Assembly (NCBI GenBank): GCA_025360455.1
Contig: JANYCF010000365.1
Coordinates: forward strand, 1 to 35,023
Length of the DNA: 35,023 nucleotides
Direction: 5' to 3'
From: Opitutaceae bacterium
GTDB lineage: Bacteria > Verrucomicrobiota > Verrucomicrobiia > Opitutales > Opitutaceae
The notes under the pieces were generated by a model that saw only the letters and a list, made by a program, of their open reading frames with translations, ran no database searches and was not told the origin of the DNA. The first letter of the stretch is position 1; each line of letters opens with the position of its first letter. Below are positions 1 through 7,442 of the stretch, one piece after another. The position numbers and the translations under genes are program-made.

Positions 1-1003
1 CCCAGCCCGTCGCGTGAAAACCGGGGAGGCTGAAGGAGAATCCGAAGGGCGAGAGCGCGAGGCCGTCGCCGAAAATATTTTGAACGACGTAGGTGGTGTA
101 GGCGCCGACGGCGATCATCTCGCCGTGCGCCATGTTGATCACGCGCATGAGGCCGAAGGTGATGGCGAGGCCGAGGGCGACCACGAGCAAAATACTGCTC
201 AGGCTGAGACCACGGAAAAGCGTGCCGAAGAAATTTACCTTGGTGCGATGGCTGGCCACGGTGGCGAGGGCGTCCTGGGCGGCTTTGATCAATTCGGGCT
301 TTTGCCGGACCTCGGCATCTTTCAGGGCAGTGGTGAGGAAATCTGTGCTGGAAAGTGAGCGGAGCGTTTTTAGTTCGGTTAGGGCGGCGAGCTTAACCTC
401 GTCTTTTGCATCTTTCAGGCGGATAAGCGCGCTGGCTTCCCGCAGGGCTTTGATCGCCACGGGGTCGGTCTCGAGTTGGAGACGAACGAGCAGGGCGGGA
501 AACTTTTCGACATCCTGAGTCTGCCCGATGGTTTGGATGGCGCGAAGGCGCTTGGTGAAATCGGGCGCGGCGAGATCGATGAGATCGAGGACGGCCTTCA
601 TGGCCTTGCGGAGCGCACTGGTGTGTTCGACGGCGGTGAGGTCGGCACCGACGAGTCGCATGGGTTGGCCGGAGGCATCAACCAGGGCTTCGCCGTTATC
701 AATACGGTAGGTGGCCTGGGCGGCGGTGGCGTCCTTTTCACCGGTTAATTGCACGGGGATTTTCACTCCATCAGCTGCGGTGTAAACGAAGAGGCTGTCG
801 GCTCGCCAAGCGGCGAGCAAAACCGGAATGGCCGGATCACCCTGGCCCATCAAAGACGTGAGCAGGGTGCGTTGTTCGGTCGCATTTTCGGTCAGGATGG
901 CCTGGACGATGGTGGCGCGCGGAGTCGTGGCGCGGAGGGCCGTGGTGCTGAGGAGGAGCGCGAAGCAAGCGAACAGACGAACCATGCGGGCAGAGAAAAT
1001 CAT
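1..1003 (-). CDS. urtB: Urea ABC transporter permease UrtB (C-terminal part beyond the window)
   Basis: Inner-membrane permease subunit of the high-affinity urea importer UrtABCDE. Reading down from the ATG at 1003, 334 codons are open to the window edge. A hydrophobic export-type N-terminus is followed by about 200 residues of helical, HEAT-like periplasmic extension, as in the long form of UrtB. The LivH-like permease domain then starts near residue 245; its stretch [20 protein letters not shown] is strongly conserved in UrtB and related branched-chain amino-acid permeases. It lies 117 bp downstream of urtA on the same strand, with a strong hairpin between them. No Shine-Dalgarno motif precedes the ATG. 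The downstream members urtC, urtD and urtE would be expected just outside the window. The identification is firm; only the 3' end is missing. Confidence 0.93.
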   Translation of the reverse strand, partial: MIFSARMVRLFACFALLLSTTALRATTPRATIVQAILTENATEQRTLLTSLMGQGDPAIPVLLAAWRADSLFVYTAADGVKIPVQLTGEKDATAAQATYRIDNGEALVDASGQPMRLVGADLTAVEHTSALRKAMKAVLDLIDLAAPDFTKRLRAIQTIGQTQDVEKFPALLVRLQLETDPVAIKALREASALIRLKDAKDEVKLAALTELKTLRSLSSTDFLTTALKDAEVRQKPELIKAAQDALATVASHRTKVNFFGTLFRGLSLSSILLVVALGLAITFGLMRVINMAHGEMIAVGAYTTYVVQNIFGDGLALSPFGFSFSLPGFHATGW

Positions 1004-1041
1004 ACGGGTGCGAAAGGGAAACAGAATATTGGAAAATGAAA

Positions 1042-1073
1042 AGCGCGGGGCGGGTCTGAATCCGCCCCGCGCT
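1042..1073 (-). terminator. urtA-urtB intergenic stem-loop (partial terminator or mRNA-stabilising hairpin)
   Basis: A perfect 12-bp stem (1042-1053 with 1062-1073, arm AGCGCGGGGCGG) has an 8-nt loop. On the minus strand it is followed by TTTTCATTTT. It lies just after the substrate-binding protein gene and before the permease gene. Such a hairpin commonly lets the binding protein be made in excess over the permease, by partial termination or by protecting the mRNA 3' end. The structure is seen directly; the role is inferred. Confidence 0.75.
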
Positions 1074-1120
1074 GGTAACTTATGATACAACCCCAAAAGA
1101 GTAGCCGGAGAATCGAACGA

Positions 1121-2392
1121 TTACTTCTTGGCGGTGAACTTACCCTTCAACCAGGGCTCGCCATAGACTTGATCGAAGGATTTCAGGATCTTGAACTGGC
1201 CATCGGCCTTGGTCTCGCCGACGTAAACGTTCTTGGTCAGGTGCATGTTCTTTTGTGTGGTGACTTTGCCACCAGGACCATCGAAGGAGATACCGGACTT
1301 CAGGGCAGCGCGTACTGCATCGACATCAAACGTGCCAGCCTTTTCAACAGCGGCTTTCCAGAGATACATGCCGTCATAGCTCAACACCATTGGAGAGCAG
1401 GTGACGCGACCTTCTTTCTTGATGCCGGCCACAGTGCTCTTGGCCAACCAGGCTTGGAAATCGGCGACGAACTTCTTGTTCGCGGGTGTGTTCAGCGACT
1501 GGAAGTAAGTCCAGCAACCGAGCTGACCGACGAGTTTGTCAGCGGGCAGACTGCGGAATTCATCCTCGGAGATGGAGAACGAAACGACCGGGCAGGTCTC
1601 GGCGGTGAGGCCCGAGGCGGCGTACTCTTTGAAGAAAGGCACATTGGTGTCACCATTCAGGGTCGAGATCACGCAGGCATCACCGGAAGCGGAGAACTGT
1701 TTGATTTCGGCAATGATCTGCTGGTAGTCGGTGTGGCTGAAAGGCGTGTATTTGCCGGCAGCGATGATTTTGCCGGACTCATCCTTTTTGAAACCGCCAC
1801 CGATGTTTTCCAAAGGCACGCCCTTGCTGAGGAGATACTCCAGCAGCACGAGGTTGGTAGTCTGCGGATAAACGTAGTCGGTGCCGAGCAGGTAGAATTT
1901 CTTTTTGCCTTCCGCGAGGTAGTAATCGACGGCTGGAGTGGCTTGCTGGCCGACAGCTTCGGCGGTGTAGAACACGTTCTGGCTCTCTTCTTCGCCTTCA
2001 TACTGCACCGGGTAGAAGAGCAACGCGTTGTTCTTCTCGAGGACGGGCAGACAATATTTGCGGCTCACGGAAGTCCAGCACCCGAAGGTGACGGCAACCT
2101 TGTCCACCTCGGTCAACTGCTTCGCTTTTTCCGCGAAGGTCGGCCAATCCGAAGCGCCGTCGACGACGACGAGCTCGATTTTGTGGCCCATGACGCCGCC
2201 TTTGGCGTTGATCTCATCGGCGGTGAAAGCAAGCACGTCGCGCAGCGAAGTTTCGCTGATCGCCATGAAGCTGGAAAGGGAGTGGAGGACGCCGACCTTG
2301 ACGGTCTTTTGTTCGGCGGCAGGGAGAAGCGAGGCAAAAGCGGTGGCCACAAAGGCACCCGCGACGAGCAGGGAACGGAGGTTCTTAGTCAT
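1121..2392 (-). CDS. urtA: Urea ABC transporter substrate-binding protein UrtA
   Basis: Periplasmic urea-binding protein of the UrtABCDE importer, 423 residues, which is the usual UrtA length. It starts with a signal peptide (basic MTKNLR, hydrophobic core to about residue 25). It continues with [17 protein letters not shown] and, further on, [24 protein letters not shown] and [10 protein letters not shown], all typical of the UrtA/FmdD-like type I periplasmic binding fold. A short conserved C-terminus ends in FTAKK. The porin gene lies upstream and urtB downstream, all on the minus strand, so urea would cross the outer membrane, be captured here and pass to UrtB. Only C-rich sequence precedes the ATG, so there is no recognisable ribosome-binding site. 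Confidence 0.95.
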   Translation of the reverse strand: MTKNLRSLLVAGAFVATAFASLLPAAEQKTVKVGVLHSLSSFMAISETSLRDVLAFTADEINAKGGVMGHKIELVVVDGASDWPTFAEKAKQLTEVDKVAVTFGCWTSVSRKYCLPVLEKNNALLFYPVQYEGEEESQNVFYTAEAVGQQATPAVDYYLAEGKKKFYLLGTDYVYPQTTNLVLLEYLLSKGVPLENIGGGFKKDESGKIIAAGKYTPFSHTDYQQIIAEIKQFSASGDACVISTLNGDTNVPFFKEYAASGLTAETCPVVSFSISEDEFRSLPADKLVGQLGCWTYFQSLNTPANKKFVADFQAWLAKSTVAGIKKEGRVTCSPMVLSYDGMYLWKAAVEKAGTFDVDAVRAALKSGISFDGPGGKVTTQKNMHLTKNVYVGETKADGQFKILKSFDQVYGEPWLKGKFTAKK

Positions 2393-2458
2393 GATAAAAA
2401 ACGTGGGGGGTTAAAAAAAGGAAAGGGGAAAGAAAAGGCTGACAATGATCGGGAAAGA

Positions 2459-2488
2459 TTGGGCGGAGGCGTGGAAGACTCCGCCCAA
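2459..2488 (-). terminator. Porin-urtA intergenic stem-loop
   Basis: A 10-bp perfect stem (2459-2468 with 2479-2488, arm TTGGGCGGAG) has a 10-nt loop. On the minus strand it is followed by a pyrimidine-rich run (TCTTTCCC, then CTTTTCTTTCCCC). It lies between the porin stop codon and the urtA start. It could be a leaky terminator or an mRNA-processing hairpin between two highly expressed genes. Without a clean U-tract, full termination is doubtful. Confidence 0.6.
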
Positions 2489-2522
2489 AATGGCCGACTC
2501 AGGTCAGCCCGAAAAACCGATA

Positions 2523-3533
2523 CTAGAACTTGAAGACAGTCTGGACGCGGAATTCGTTGGCACTATCCAGCGTGTAATTGGTGTAGTTATAATGCGAATA
2601 CTCCGCACGCACTGAGATGTTCTTGGTGATCGCGTATGCCGGACAGATGGTGTACTTGGTAAAACCCATGCTTGGGACGAGTACGGCAGGGGTGCCGGCA
2701 ATAGTATATGAATCGACTGATTCACCGCTGATACGGAAAGCACAAGAGACCTTCTCGTTGATAGAGTAATCCAGGAAAGCCAGCCAGTTATACCCCGTGT
2801 TACTGTCGCCGCCGTTTTTGTGAGCAAATTCTGCGGCGACGCGGATCTTGTCGCTCGCTTTATAGCTCGCCCAGAAATCAAACATGGTAACCGCTTGGTT
2901 TCTGCGATAGCCACCGGCCGTATCGTAAACGGCGCCGGCCCAGAGGGTGACATCCTTGATGCCGGTGTAAGAATAGAAATATTCAAAACCCGCATTGTGT
3001 TTGATTTCGCCGTCACCGCGAATTGGGCCATTGGGGCTATAAACAGAGTCCACCACGGCGAAACCGGTGCTGCTCGTCGCGCCGGAATAATCGATTCTTA
3101 CGCCGGTGTGATAGCCCGGGATCGGAGCGAGGAAATCACCATTGGCATAGGTGATTTGATCCATGCTGATGGGATGAAATGCTTCATAGCCCATGTAGCT
3201 AAGAAAATTACCCGCAGTGAAACTTAAGCCGTCAGCTGCTTTATAGGTCAGATAGGCGTCCAACAACGCTACGGAATTGGGGGCACCCGTTGGTAGGTTC
3301 CGATAAAGCACCGAGACGTTTGCCGTCACTGGCTGGAAAGTAAAGGTGCCGCCAAGCAGTGCCTTATCAAGGTTGGTATCATTGAAAGAAGTACCGGGTG
3401 ACTCGCTGCGATGCCAGTAGGATGCGGTAGCATATCCGTTGACGGAGAAGTTATCGTTTACTTTGATCTCGGCCATCGCCGAGAGGGAAGCAGCCAAGAG
3501 GGCCAAGGCTGCGGTGGTGGTGCGTATGTTCAT
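2523..3533 (-). CDS. Outer-membrane beta-barrel porin, OmpL-like (porin-2 family)
   Basis: Predicted outer-membrane porin of 336 residues from the ATG at 3533. I chose this start because it begins a clean signal peptide (MNIRTTTAALALL, cleavage near AMA-E); the frame stays open further upstream, to 3626, but that extension has no export features. The mature protein has alternating aromatic/polar strands throughout (for example VNGYATASYW, VSVLYRNLPTGAP, FTAGNFLSYMGYEA) and ends in aromatic FKF, the usual outer-membrane assembly signal. These features match the beta-barrel porin-2, OmpL-like family (PF07642). It is the first gene of the minus-strand unit with urtA and urtB, so the simplest idea is that it admits urea or other small nitrogen compounds. 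The substrate is inferred from position only. Confidence 0.82.
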   Translation of the reverse strand: MNIRTTTAALALLAASLSAMAEIKVNDNFSVNGYATASYWHRSESPGTSFNDTNLDKALLGGTFTFQPVTANVSVLYRNLPTGAPNSVALLDAYLTYKAADGLSFTAGNFLSYMGYEAFHPISMDQITYANGDFLAPIPGYHTGVRIDYSGATSSTGFAVVDSVYSPNGPIRGDGEIKHNAGFEYFYSYTGIKDVTLWAGAVYDTAGGYRRNQAVTMFDFWASYKASDKIRVAAEFAHKNGGDSNTGYNWLAFLDYSINEKVSCAFRISGESVDSYTIAGTPAVLVPSMGFTKYTICPAYAITKNISVRAEYSHYNYTNYTLDSANEFRVQTVFKF

Positions 3534-3816
3534 AGGGTGGTATGTTTGGTGTTTAAATGTCACGAGGGGTTTAACCTCCGACAGGACCCTTTGAGCAGGT
3601 CCCTTGCCAGCTATGAATAGAATCATCTAGCAGCTATGAATCATCCGGAGATCGCAGTGTTTATTTCTTGGAAAGAAGTGCTTACGAAAGTGAAAATTCA
3701 TAATACTGAGTCCTAAAAAGCAAGAAATCGCGGCATTTCAGCAGCGGTCGGGTGATTACATTTCGTATTTGACCGATTGAGAGCCCGGCTAGTTCGGGCG
3801 AATTGCCCGGATCAAT
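3534..3816. other. Intergenic region upstream of the porin-urt unit
   Basis: About 280 bp without a gene, noticeably richer in A+T than the flanking coding DNA. It must hold the promoter of the porin-urt unit on the minus strand. No convincing sigma-54 box, NtrC-type palindrome or riboswitch could be recognised. Confidence 0.5.
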
Positions 3817-4275
3817 TTATTGGTCGGGGGCGATCTCTAGACTCAGATTTTCCGCCCAAGCGGCGAGCGATTTGATTTCCGCCGGGGTTAACCGCGCTTC
3901 GGGATGGGCCCAAGTATAGGATTTCAAAGGCATCTCGTGTTGTTCCACCTCATCGATCAGCTCGTTCAATTTTTTTGCGGCCCGCTTGGGAGGGTACGTG
4001 GTAAATTCGGAGAAATTTAAATTACGTTTGCCGGCTTTGATGTGGCGATCCAACCACCAGGCGAAGGGTTGGACTTCCGCGTACCACGGGTAATGCGTTT
4101 GATTGGAATGACAATCATAGCAGGCCCGCGTGAGTAGGGCTTTCACCTCGGCGGGTACCGCGTGTTTCAACGTGATGTCATTCGGAGAAACCCCGGTGGA
4201 CAGATTTTTCTCCGGGCCAATGAACTGGGCGGCGACCAATAGGACGACACCGCCAAGCAATATTTTTTTGAACAT
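3817..4275 (-). CDS. Haem-binding domain-containing protein (single CxxCH)
   Basis: Small exported or membrane-anchored protein of 152 residues. The N-terminus (MFKKILLGGVVLLVAAQF) is one hydrophobic segment that can serve as signal peptide or anchor. A single c-type haem site, ACYDCHSNQTHYPWY, lies near residue 52. The downstream QPFAWWLDRHIKAGKRNLNF and the C-terminal LTPAEIKSLAAWAENL match the haem_bd family (PF14376), periplasmic proteins of unclear electron-transfer or sensing role. It lies 9 bp downstream of the DUF3995 gene on the same strand, so the two are probably cotranscribed. The motif is seen; the function beyond haem attachment is not known. Confidence 0.85.
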   Translation of the reverse strand: MFKKILLGGVVLLVAAQFIGPEKNLSTGVSPNDITLKHAVPAEVKALLTRACYDCHSNQTHYPWYAEVQPFAWWLDRHIKAGKRNLNFSEFTTYPPKRAAKKLNELIDEVEQHEMPLKSYTWAHPEARLTPAEIKSLAAWAENLSLEIAPDQ

Positions 4276-4284
4276 GAGAGAGCC

Positions 4285-4719
4285 TTAGGAGAGTGATGTT
4301 GGCAGCAGAGCCAGTAACGCGAGCAACCCGGAGAGGACCAGACATAGCGGCGTGTAGAAGAGTCGATCCATGCGACTGAAATCCGTGGGATGAACCCGAC
4401 GAAACAGGCCCGCGAATTTAAAGTCACCGATCATGCGGAGGGCAAAGAGGCCGCTGAGCACGAGTAAGACTAACTTGGTCCGACCCATTAAAAAACACGG
4501 TGGTAGCAGTTGGACGTGGGCCAGACAGACATAAGCGAAAGCGCTCAAGCCGAGAGTGACCGCGAGACAAGCGATTTTTCCAGGTAGAAAAACCACTTTG
4601 CCATCGGGATGTTTGGGCAGTGCGACCGAGGCCGCCCACGTCCCACCACAAGCCCAGTAAGCATGCAGAGCCGCGAGGCTCGTGAAGACGAGGGCAAGGA
4701 AACAGGCAAGGAAAGTCAT
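4285..4719 (-). CDS. DUF3995 domain-containing membrane protein
   Basis: Small integral membrane protein of 144 residues with four predicted membrane helices, near residues 2-22, 48-68, 80-97 and 120-142. The arrangement, an N-terminal helix followed by HAYWACGGTWA and later LRMIGDFKFAGLF, matches the DUF3995 family (PF13160). Function is unknown. It lies between a DUF4202 protein (upstream, 31 bp) and a haem-binding protein (downstream, 9 bp) on the minus strand, suggesting one small transcription unit. No Shine-Dalgarno motif precedes the ATG at 4719. Confidence 0.78.
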   Translation of the reverse strand: MTFLACFLALVFTSLAALHAYWACGGTWAASVALPKHPDGKVVFLPGKIACLAVTLGLSAFAYVCLAHVQLLPPCFLMGRTKLVLLVLSGLFALRMIGDFKFAGLFRRVHPTDFSRMDRLFYTPLCLVLSGLLALLALLPTSLS

Positions 4720-4750
4720 GGGTTTGAAATACCGAAAAGAACTTCGCCCA

Positions 4751-5329
4751 TCAATTGATGGCTTCAGTCACCAGTGCGGCGATGCCGGGCGGGAGAGAAA
4801 TCGTTTTCGCCAGCGCTTGGCCACGTGGGCTGATTTTTTTCCATGTCTTGCGGATGATATCGACGAACTTTTCGCGGGGATACTCAGCGTGCTGCGCGGC
4901 GAATTCTTGAATTTCGTTTTCTAAAAACACGAGACACGCCGCATCTTCGAGTGCCTGGGTGCCGGGATTGGTTTTCAACGCGGTTTTGGAAACCCAGGTC
5001 GTGACATCGTCCGCTTCGGTGGTGGATACTCCAGCTTGGAGCAGCAACTCTTTCGCGCGTTCGGCTTGCTTCACATAAAGTGAGCGCCGCCATGCGTGGT
5101 AGCCGGGCTTGTCGAGCGGGTAGCTATCGCGCGGGACGCTCCAGCGTTCGAGGTGCTGGCAACGCGCGGCGAGGCGCAGAAGAGGCGTGGGATTTTCCGC
5201 AGCGCGGACGACCCACGCTTCCATGCGTTCGGCGTAGACGAGTTCTGCGGCGCGGCCATCGGCCGCGCGCTTAGGATCAGCTGCGTGGGCGATATCGATT
5301 AGTATCCGGGCTTGGGCGTAGGCATCCAT
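4751..5329 (-). CDS. DUF4202 domain-containing protein
   Basis: Soluble, helical protein of 192 residues. The order of conserved elements fits DUF4202 (PF13875): an N-terminal IDIAHAADPKRAADGRAAEL, then LVYAERMEAWV, then LRLAARCQHLERW and a basic YPLDKPGYHAWRR segment, then CLVFLENEIQEFA. The arrangement of His, Glu and Asp along helices recalls an HD-like helical fold, but I see no definite catalytic signature. The family has no established activity. It is probably the first gene of a three-gene minus-strand unit with the DUF3995 and haem-binding proteins. Confidence 0.83.
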   Translation of the reverse strand: MDAYAQARILIDIAHAADPKRAADGRAAELVYAERMEAWVVRAAENPTPLLRLAARCQHLERWSVPRDSYPLDKPGYHAWRRSLYVKQAERAKELLLQAGVSTTEADDVTTWVSKTALKTNPGTQALEDAACLVFLENEIQEFAAQHAEYPREKFVDIIRKTWKKISPRGQALAKTISLPPGIAALVTEAIN

Positions 5330-5479
5330 GAGGGGCAGTGTGCGGGCTTGGCCAGTTCAGGCAAGCCGGAGCAAGGGGTTCTCGTTCTTGGGCAAAGATT
5401 TTCTTTTCGGTGAATAACATACGGCAAAAAATGCGGTGTCGCCTTGGAGAAAAATTTCTAACATGTGAAGCTCAACTTT

Positions 5480-7159
5480 ATGAACTGGCTCATTCAGCTT
5501 CTCAGCGTGGACTCAGTGGCCCGGACGGTAATACTCCTTGGCATCACCGGCTCGGTCGGCATCGCGCTTGGCAAGATCCGCGTCTTTGGCGTCAGTCTAG
5601 GCATAGCAGGTGTGCTGTTTGCGGGATTATTTCTGGGTTATCTTAAACTGACGGTCGATGTCCATGTGCTGGAGTTTGTCCGGGAATTTGGCCTGATCCT
5701 TTTTGTTTATACCTTGGGTTTGCAAATTGGCCCGGGCTTTTTCGGTTCCTTGCGCTCGCGGGGACTGCTGCTTAACGCCTTTGCCGGGGCCATTGTCCTG
5801 CTGGGTGTGGCGATCACGGTTTACTGGATTGGCAGTGGGCGTGTGGAATTGCCGGCCGGCGTCGGCCTGCTTTCCGGGGCGACCACCAACACGCCCAGTC
5901 TGGCGGCGGCGCAACAGGCGCTCAAACAGGTGGGTGCGCCCGATAACGCGGCGGTGATCCAAGGCTTGGCCTATGCGGTGGCGTATCCGTTCGGCATCAT
6001 CGGCATTATTTTAACCATGCTGATCGTGCGGGCGGTTTTTCGGATTGATGTGAAATCGGAAGTTGCCGCAGCGGAAAACGCGCAACAACCGGCGGGCAAT
6101 AAACCGGCCACGCGGAATTTCGAAGTGCGCAACGCCAATCTGGTTGGTCGGCCGTTGAGCAAAGTGCCGGGGCTGGCCAACTCGGGCGTCGTGGTGTCGC
6201 GGGTGTCGCGGAACGGTGTGGTCGAGGTCGCCCGCCCGGATACGCAATTGCGGCTGGGCGATATTTTGCACGTCGTGGGGACCGAGGCGGGACTCGATGA
6301 AATGCGTGTGGTGGTGGGTGCGGAAGCGGAAGTGGATCTGAAAACCATTCCCGGTCCGGTCACCAACGCGCGGTTGATCGTCACCCGCAGCGCCGTCTTC
6401 GGCAAAGAAATCCCGCACATCGAAATTTTCACCGAATATAATGTGGTGGTCACCCGCGTCACCCGCGGAGGTCTTGAATTCACGCCGACCGCTGGCCTGC
6501 GCTTGCAGTTCGGCGACGTGCTGATGGTGGTGGGCGAAGCTCCGCGGATCGAACAGGTGGCGCTGGCCGTGGGTAATTCCAACAAGGCGCTCAACTCGCC
6601 GCAGCCCATTCCGTTTTTCCTCGGCATCGCGCTGGGCGTGATCGTCGGCAGTATTCCACTGGTGATTCCCGGGCTGCCGGCGGCGCTGAAACTGGGTTTG
6701 GCGGGTGGCCCGCTGGTCGTGGCCATTCTGCTTTCCCGCGTGTCCAACACGGGCCCGCTCGTCTGGTATCTGCCCACGAATGCCAACCACATGTTGCGCG
6801 AGGTGGGCATCACTTTGTTCCTCGCCGCAGTGGGCCTTAAATCCGGAGAAAAATTCGTGGAGATTCTGCTGGGTGGCAATGGCCTGTCTTGGCTGCTCTA
6901 CGGCGCGGTGGTCACGATTGTGCCTTTGCTCATCGTTGGCTTGTTGGCCCGGGCTTGGAAAAAAATTAATTACTCTGAGTTGTGCGGTTTACTGGCTGGG
7001 AGTATGACTGATCCGCCCGCACTCGCCTTTGCTCAGCAAACCACCGGCAGCGATGCGCCTGCCGTGGCTTATGCGACGGTTTATCCTTTGGTGATGCTGC
7101 TGCGCGTTTTTTCCACCCAGTTGATCGTGTTTCTCCTCTATAAAGCGGCGGGCGCTTGA
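5480..7159 (+). CDS. AspT/YidE-family transporter with two RCK_C (TrkA-C) domains
   Basis: Inner-membrane transporter of about 559 residues. Two hydrophobic halves, about residues 5-185 and 375-559, are the duplicated AspT/YidE/YbjL domain. The first contains EFGLILFVYTLGLQIGPGFF and LLSGATTNTPSLAAAQQAL; the second contains VGITLFLAAVGLKSG and GLLAGSMTDPPALAFA. The paired GATTNTP/GSMTDPP motifs are typical of the family. Between them lie two cytosolic RCK_C regulatory domains, about residues 200-370. Characterised members exchange aspartate and alanine; E. coli YidE has no firm substrate. I took the ATG at 5480 because the homologous N-terminus begins about there; a GTG at 5465 is the alternative. 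It is a monocistronic plus-strand gene. Confidence 0.9.
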   Translation: MNWLIQLLSVDSVARTVILLGITGSVGIALGKIRVFGVSLGIAGVLFAGLFLGYLKLTVDVHVLEFVREFGLILFVYTLGLQIGPGFFGSLRSRGLLLNAFAGAIVLLGVAITVYWIGSGRVELPAGVGLLSGATTNTPSLAAAQQALKQVGAPDNAAVIQGLAYAVAYPFGIIGIILTMLIVRAVFRIDVKSEVAAAENAQQPAGNKPATRNFEVRNANLVGRPLSKVPGLANSGVVVSRVSRNGVVEVARPDTQLRLGDILHVVGTEAGLDEMRVVVGAEAEVDLKTIPGPVTNARLIVTRSAVFGKEIPHIEIFTEYNVVVTRVTRGGLEFTPTAGLRLQFGDVLMVVGEAPRIEQVALAVGNSNKALNSPQPIPFFLGIALGVIVGSIPLVIPGLPAALKLGLAGGPLVVAILLSRVSNTGPLVWYLPTNANHMLREVGITLFLAAVGLKSGEKFVEILLGGNGLSWLLYGAVVTIVPLLIVGLLARAWKKINYSELCGLLAGSMTDPPALAFAQQTTGSDAPAVAYATVYPLVMLLRVFSTQLIVFLLYKAAGA

Positions 7160-7166
7160 GGGCTTT

Positions 7167-7321
7167 GTAGCCGCGTTTGAGTGAAACGAAAACGTGGTCC
7201 GATTGGGGTAGGTGGCGCGCTTGTCGCGCCACGCACAGGAGAGCGGGCACCCTTCGCCCGCTTAAGCCGCGGGTGAATTGCGCGCTGACACCACGTTTTC
7301 GTTTCACTCAAACGCGGCTAC
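7167..7321. repeat. REP/BIME-like element with 32-bp inverted arms, holding further REP units
   Basis: The arms 7167-7198 and 7290-7321 are perfect inverted copies. Each starts with GTAG and folds on itself (CCGCGTTT pairs with AAACGTGG). Between them lie two more hairpins with different cores: GTAG at 7208-7211 followed by stem GTGGCGCG (7212-7219 with 7225-7232), and GGAG at 7238-7241 followed by stem AGCGGGC (7242-7248 with 7256-7262). A GTRG or GGAG head next to a hairpin is the mark of REPs mobilised by RAYT transposases. The same CCGCGTTT subfamily recurs at 33492. Confidence 0.85.
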
Positions 7322-7353
7322 TTGAAAGCCAGCGAACGCCGCGATTTTCCGAC

Positions 7354-7376
7354 GTAGCGGCAGGCGTCCCTGCCTG
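7354..7376 (+). repeat. REP-like palindrome, GTAG head
   Basis: GTAG at 7354-7357 is followed by a hairpin of GGCAGG (7359-7364) with CCTGCC (7369-7374). It belongs to the same intergenic cluster as 7167-7321 but has its own core sequence. Confidence 0.6.
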
Positions 7377-7405
7377 ACGAGTTTGCGGTCGCGGGTTTCC
7401 CGATC

Positions 7406-7431
7406 CCACAGACCCGGAGGCCTGTGGCTAC
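7406..7431 (-). repeat. REP-like palindrome, GTAG head on the minus strand
   Basis: Read on the minus strand, GTAG (7431-7428) is followed by a hairpin of CCACAG (7427-7422) with CTGTGG (7411-7406). It lies just downstream of the ABC exporter stop codon. Confidence 0.55.
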
Positions 7432-7442
7432 GCCTCATTCCC

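Noticed and set aside
1082-2533. Long open frame (483 codons) on the plus strand opposite urtA
   Set aside because: It is the antisense shadow of urtA in high-GC DNA; the protein has no recognisable domain, while the minus-strand product is clearly UrtA.
3627-3816. Possible sigma-54 promoter (AAGCAC/TTTCC spacing on the minus strand) before the porin-urt unit
   Set aside because: The invariant GG and GC dinucleotides of the -24/-12 consensus are not both present.
7160-7442. CRISPR array or tandem repeat
   Set aside because: The repeats are inverted palindromes with different cores and no regular direct repeat-spacer pattern.
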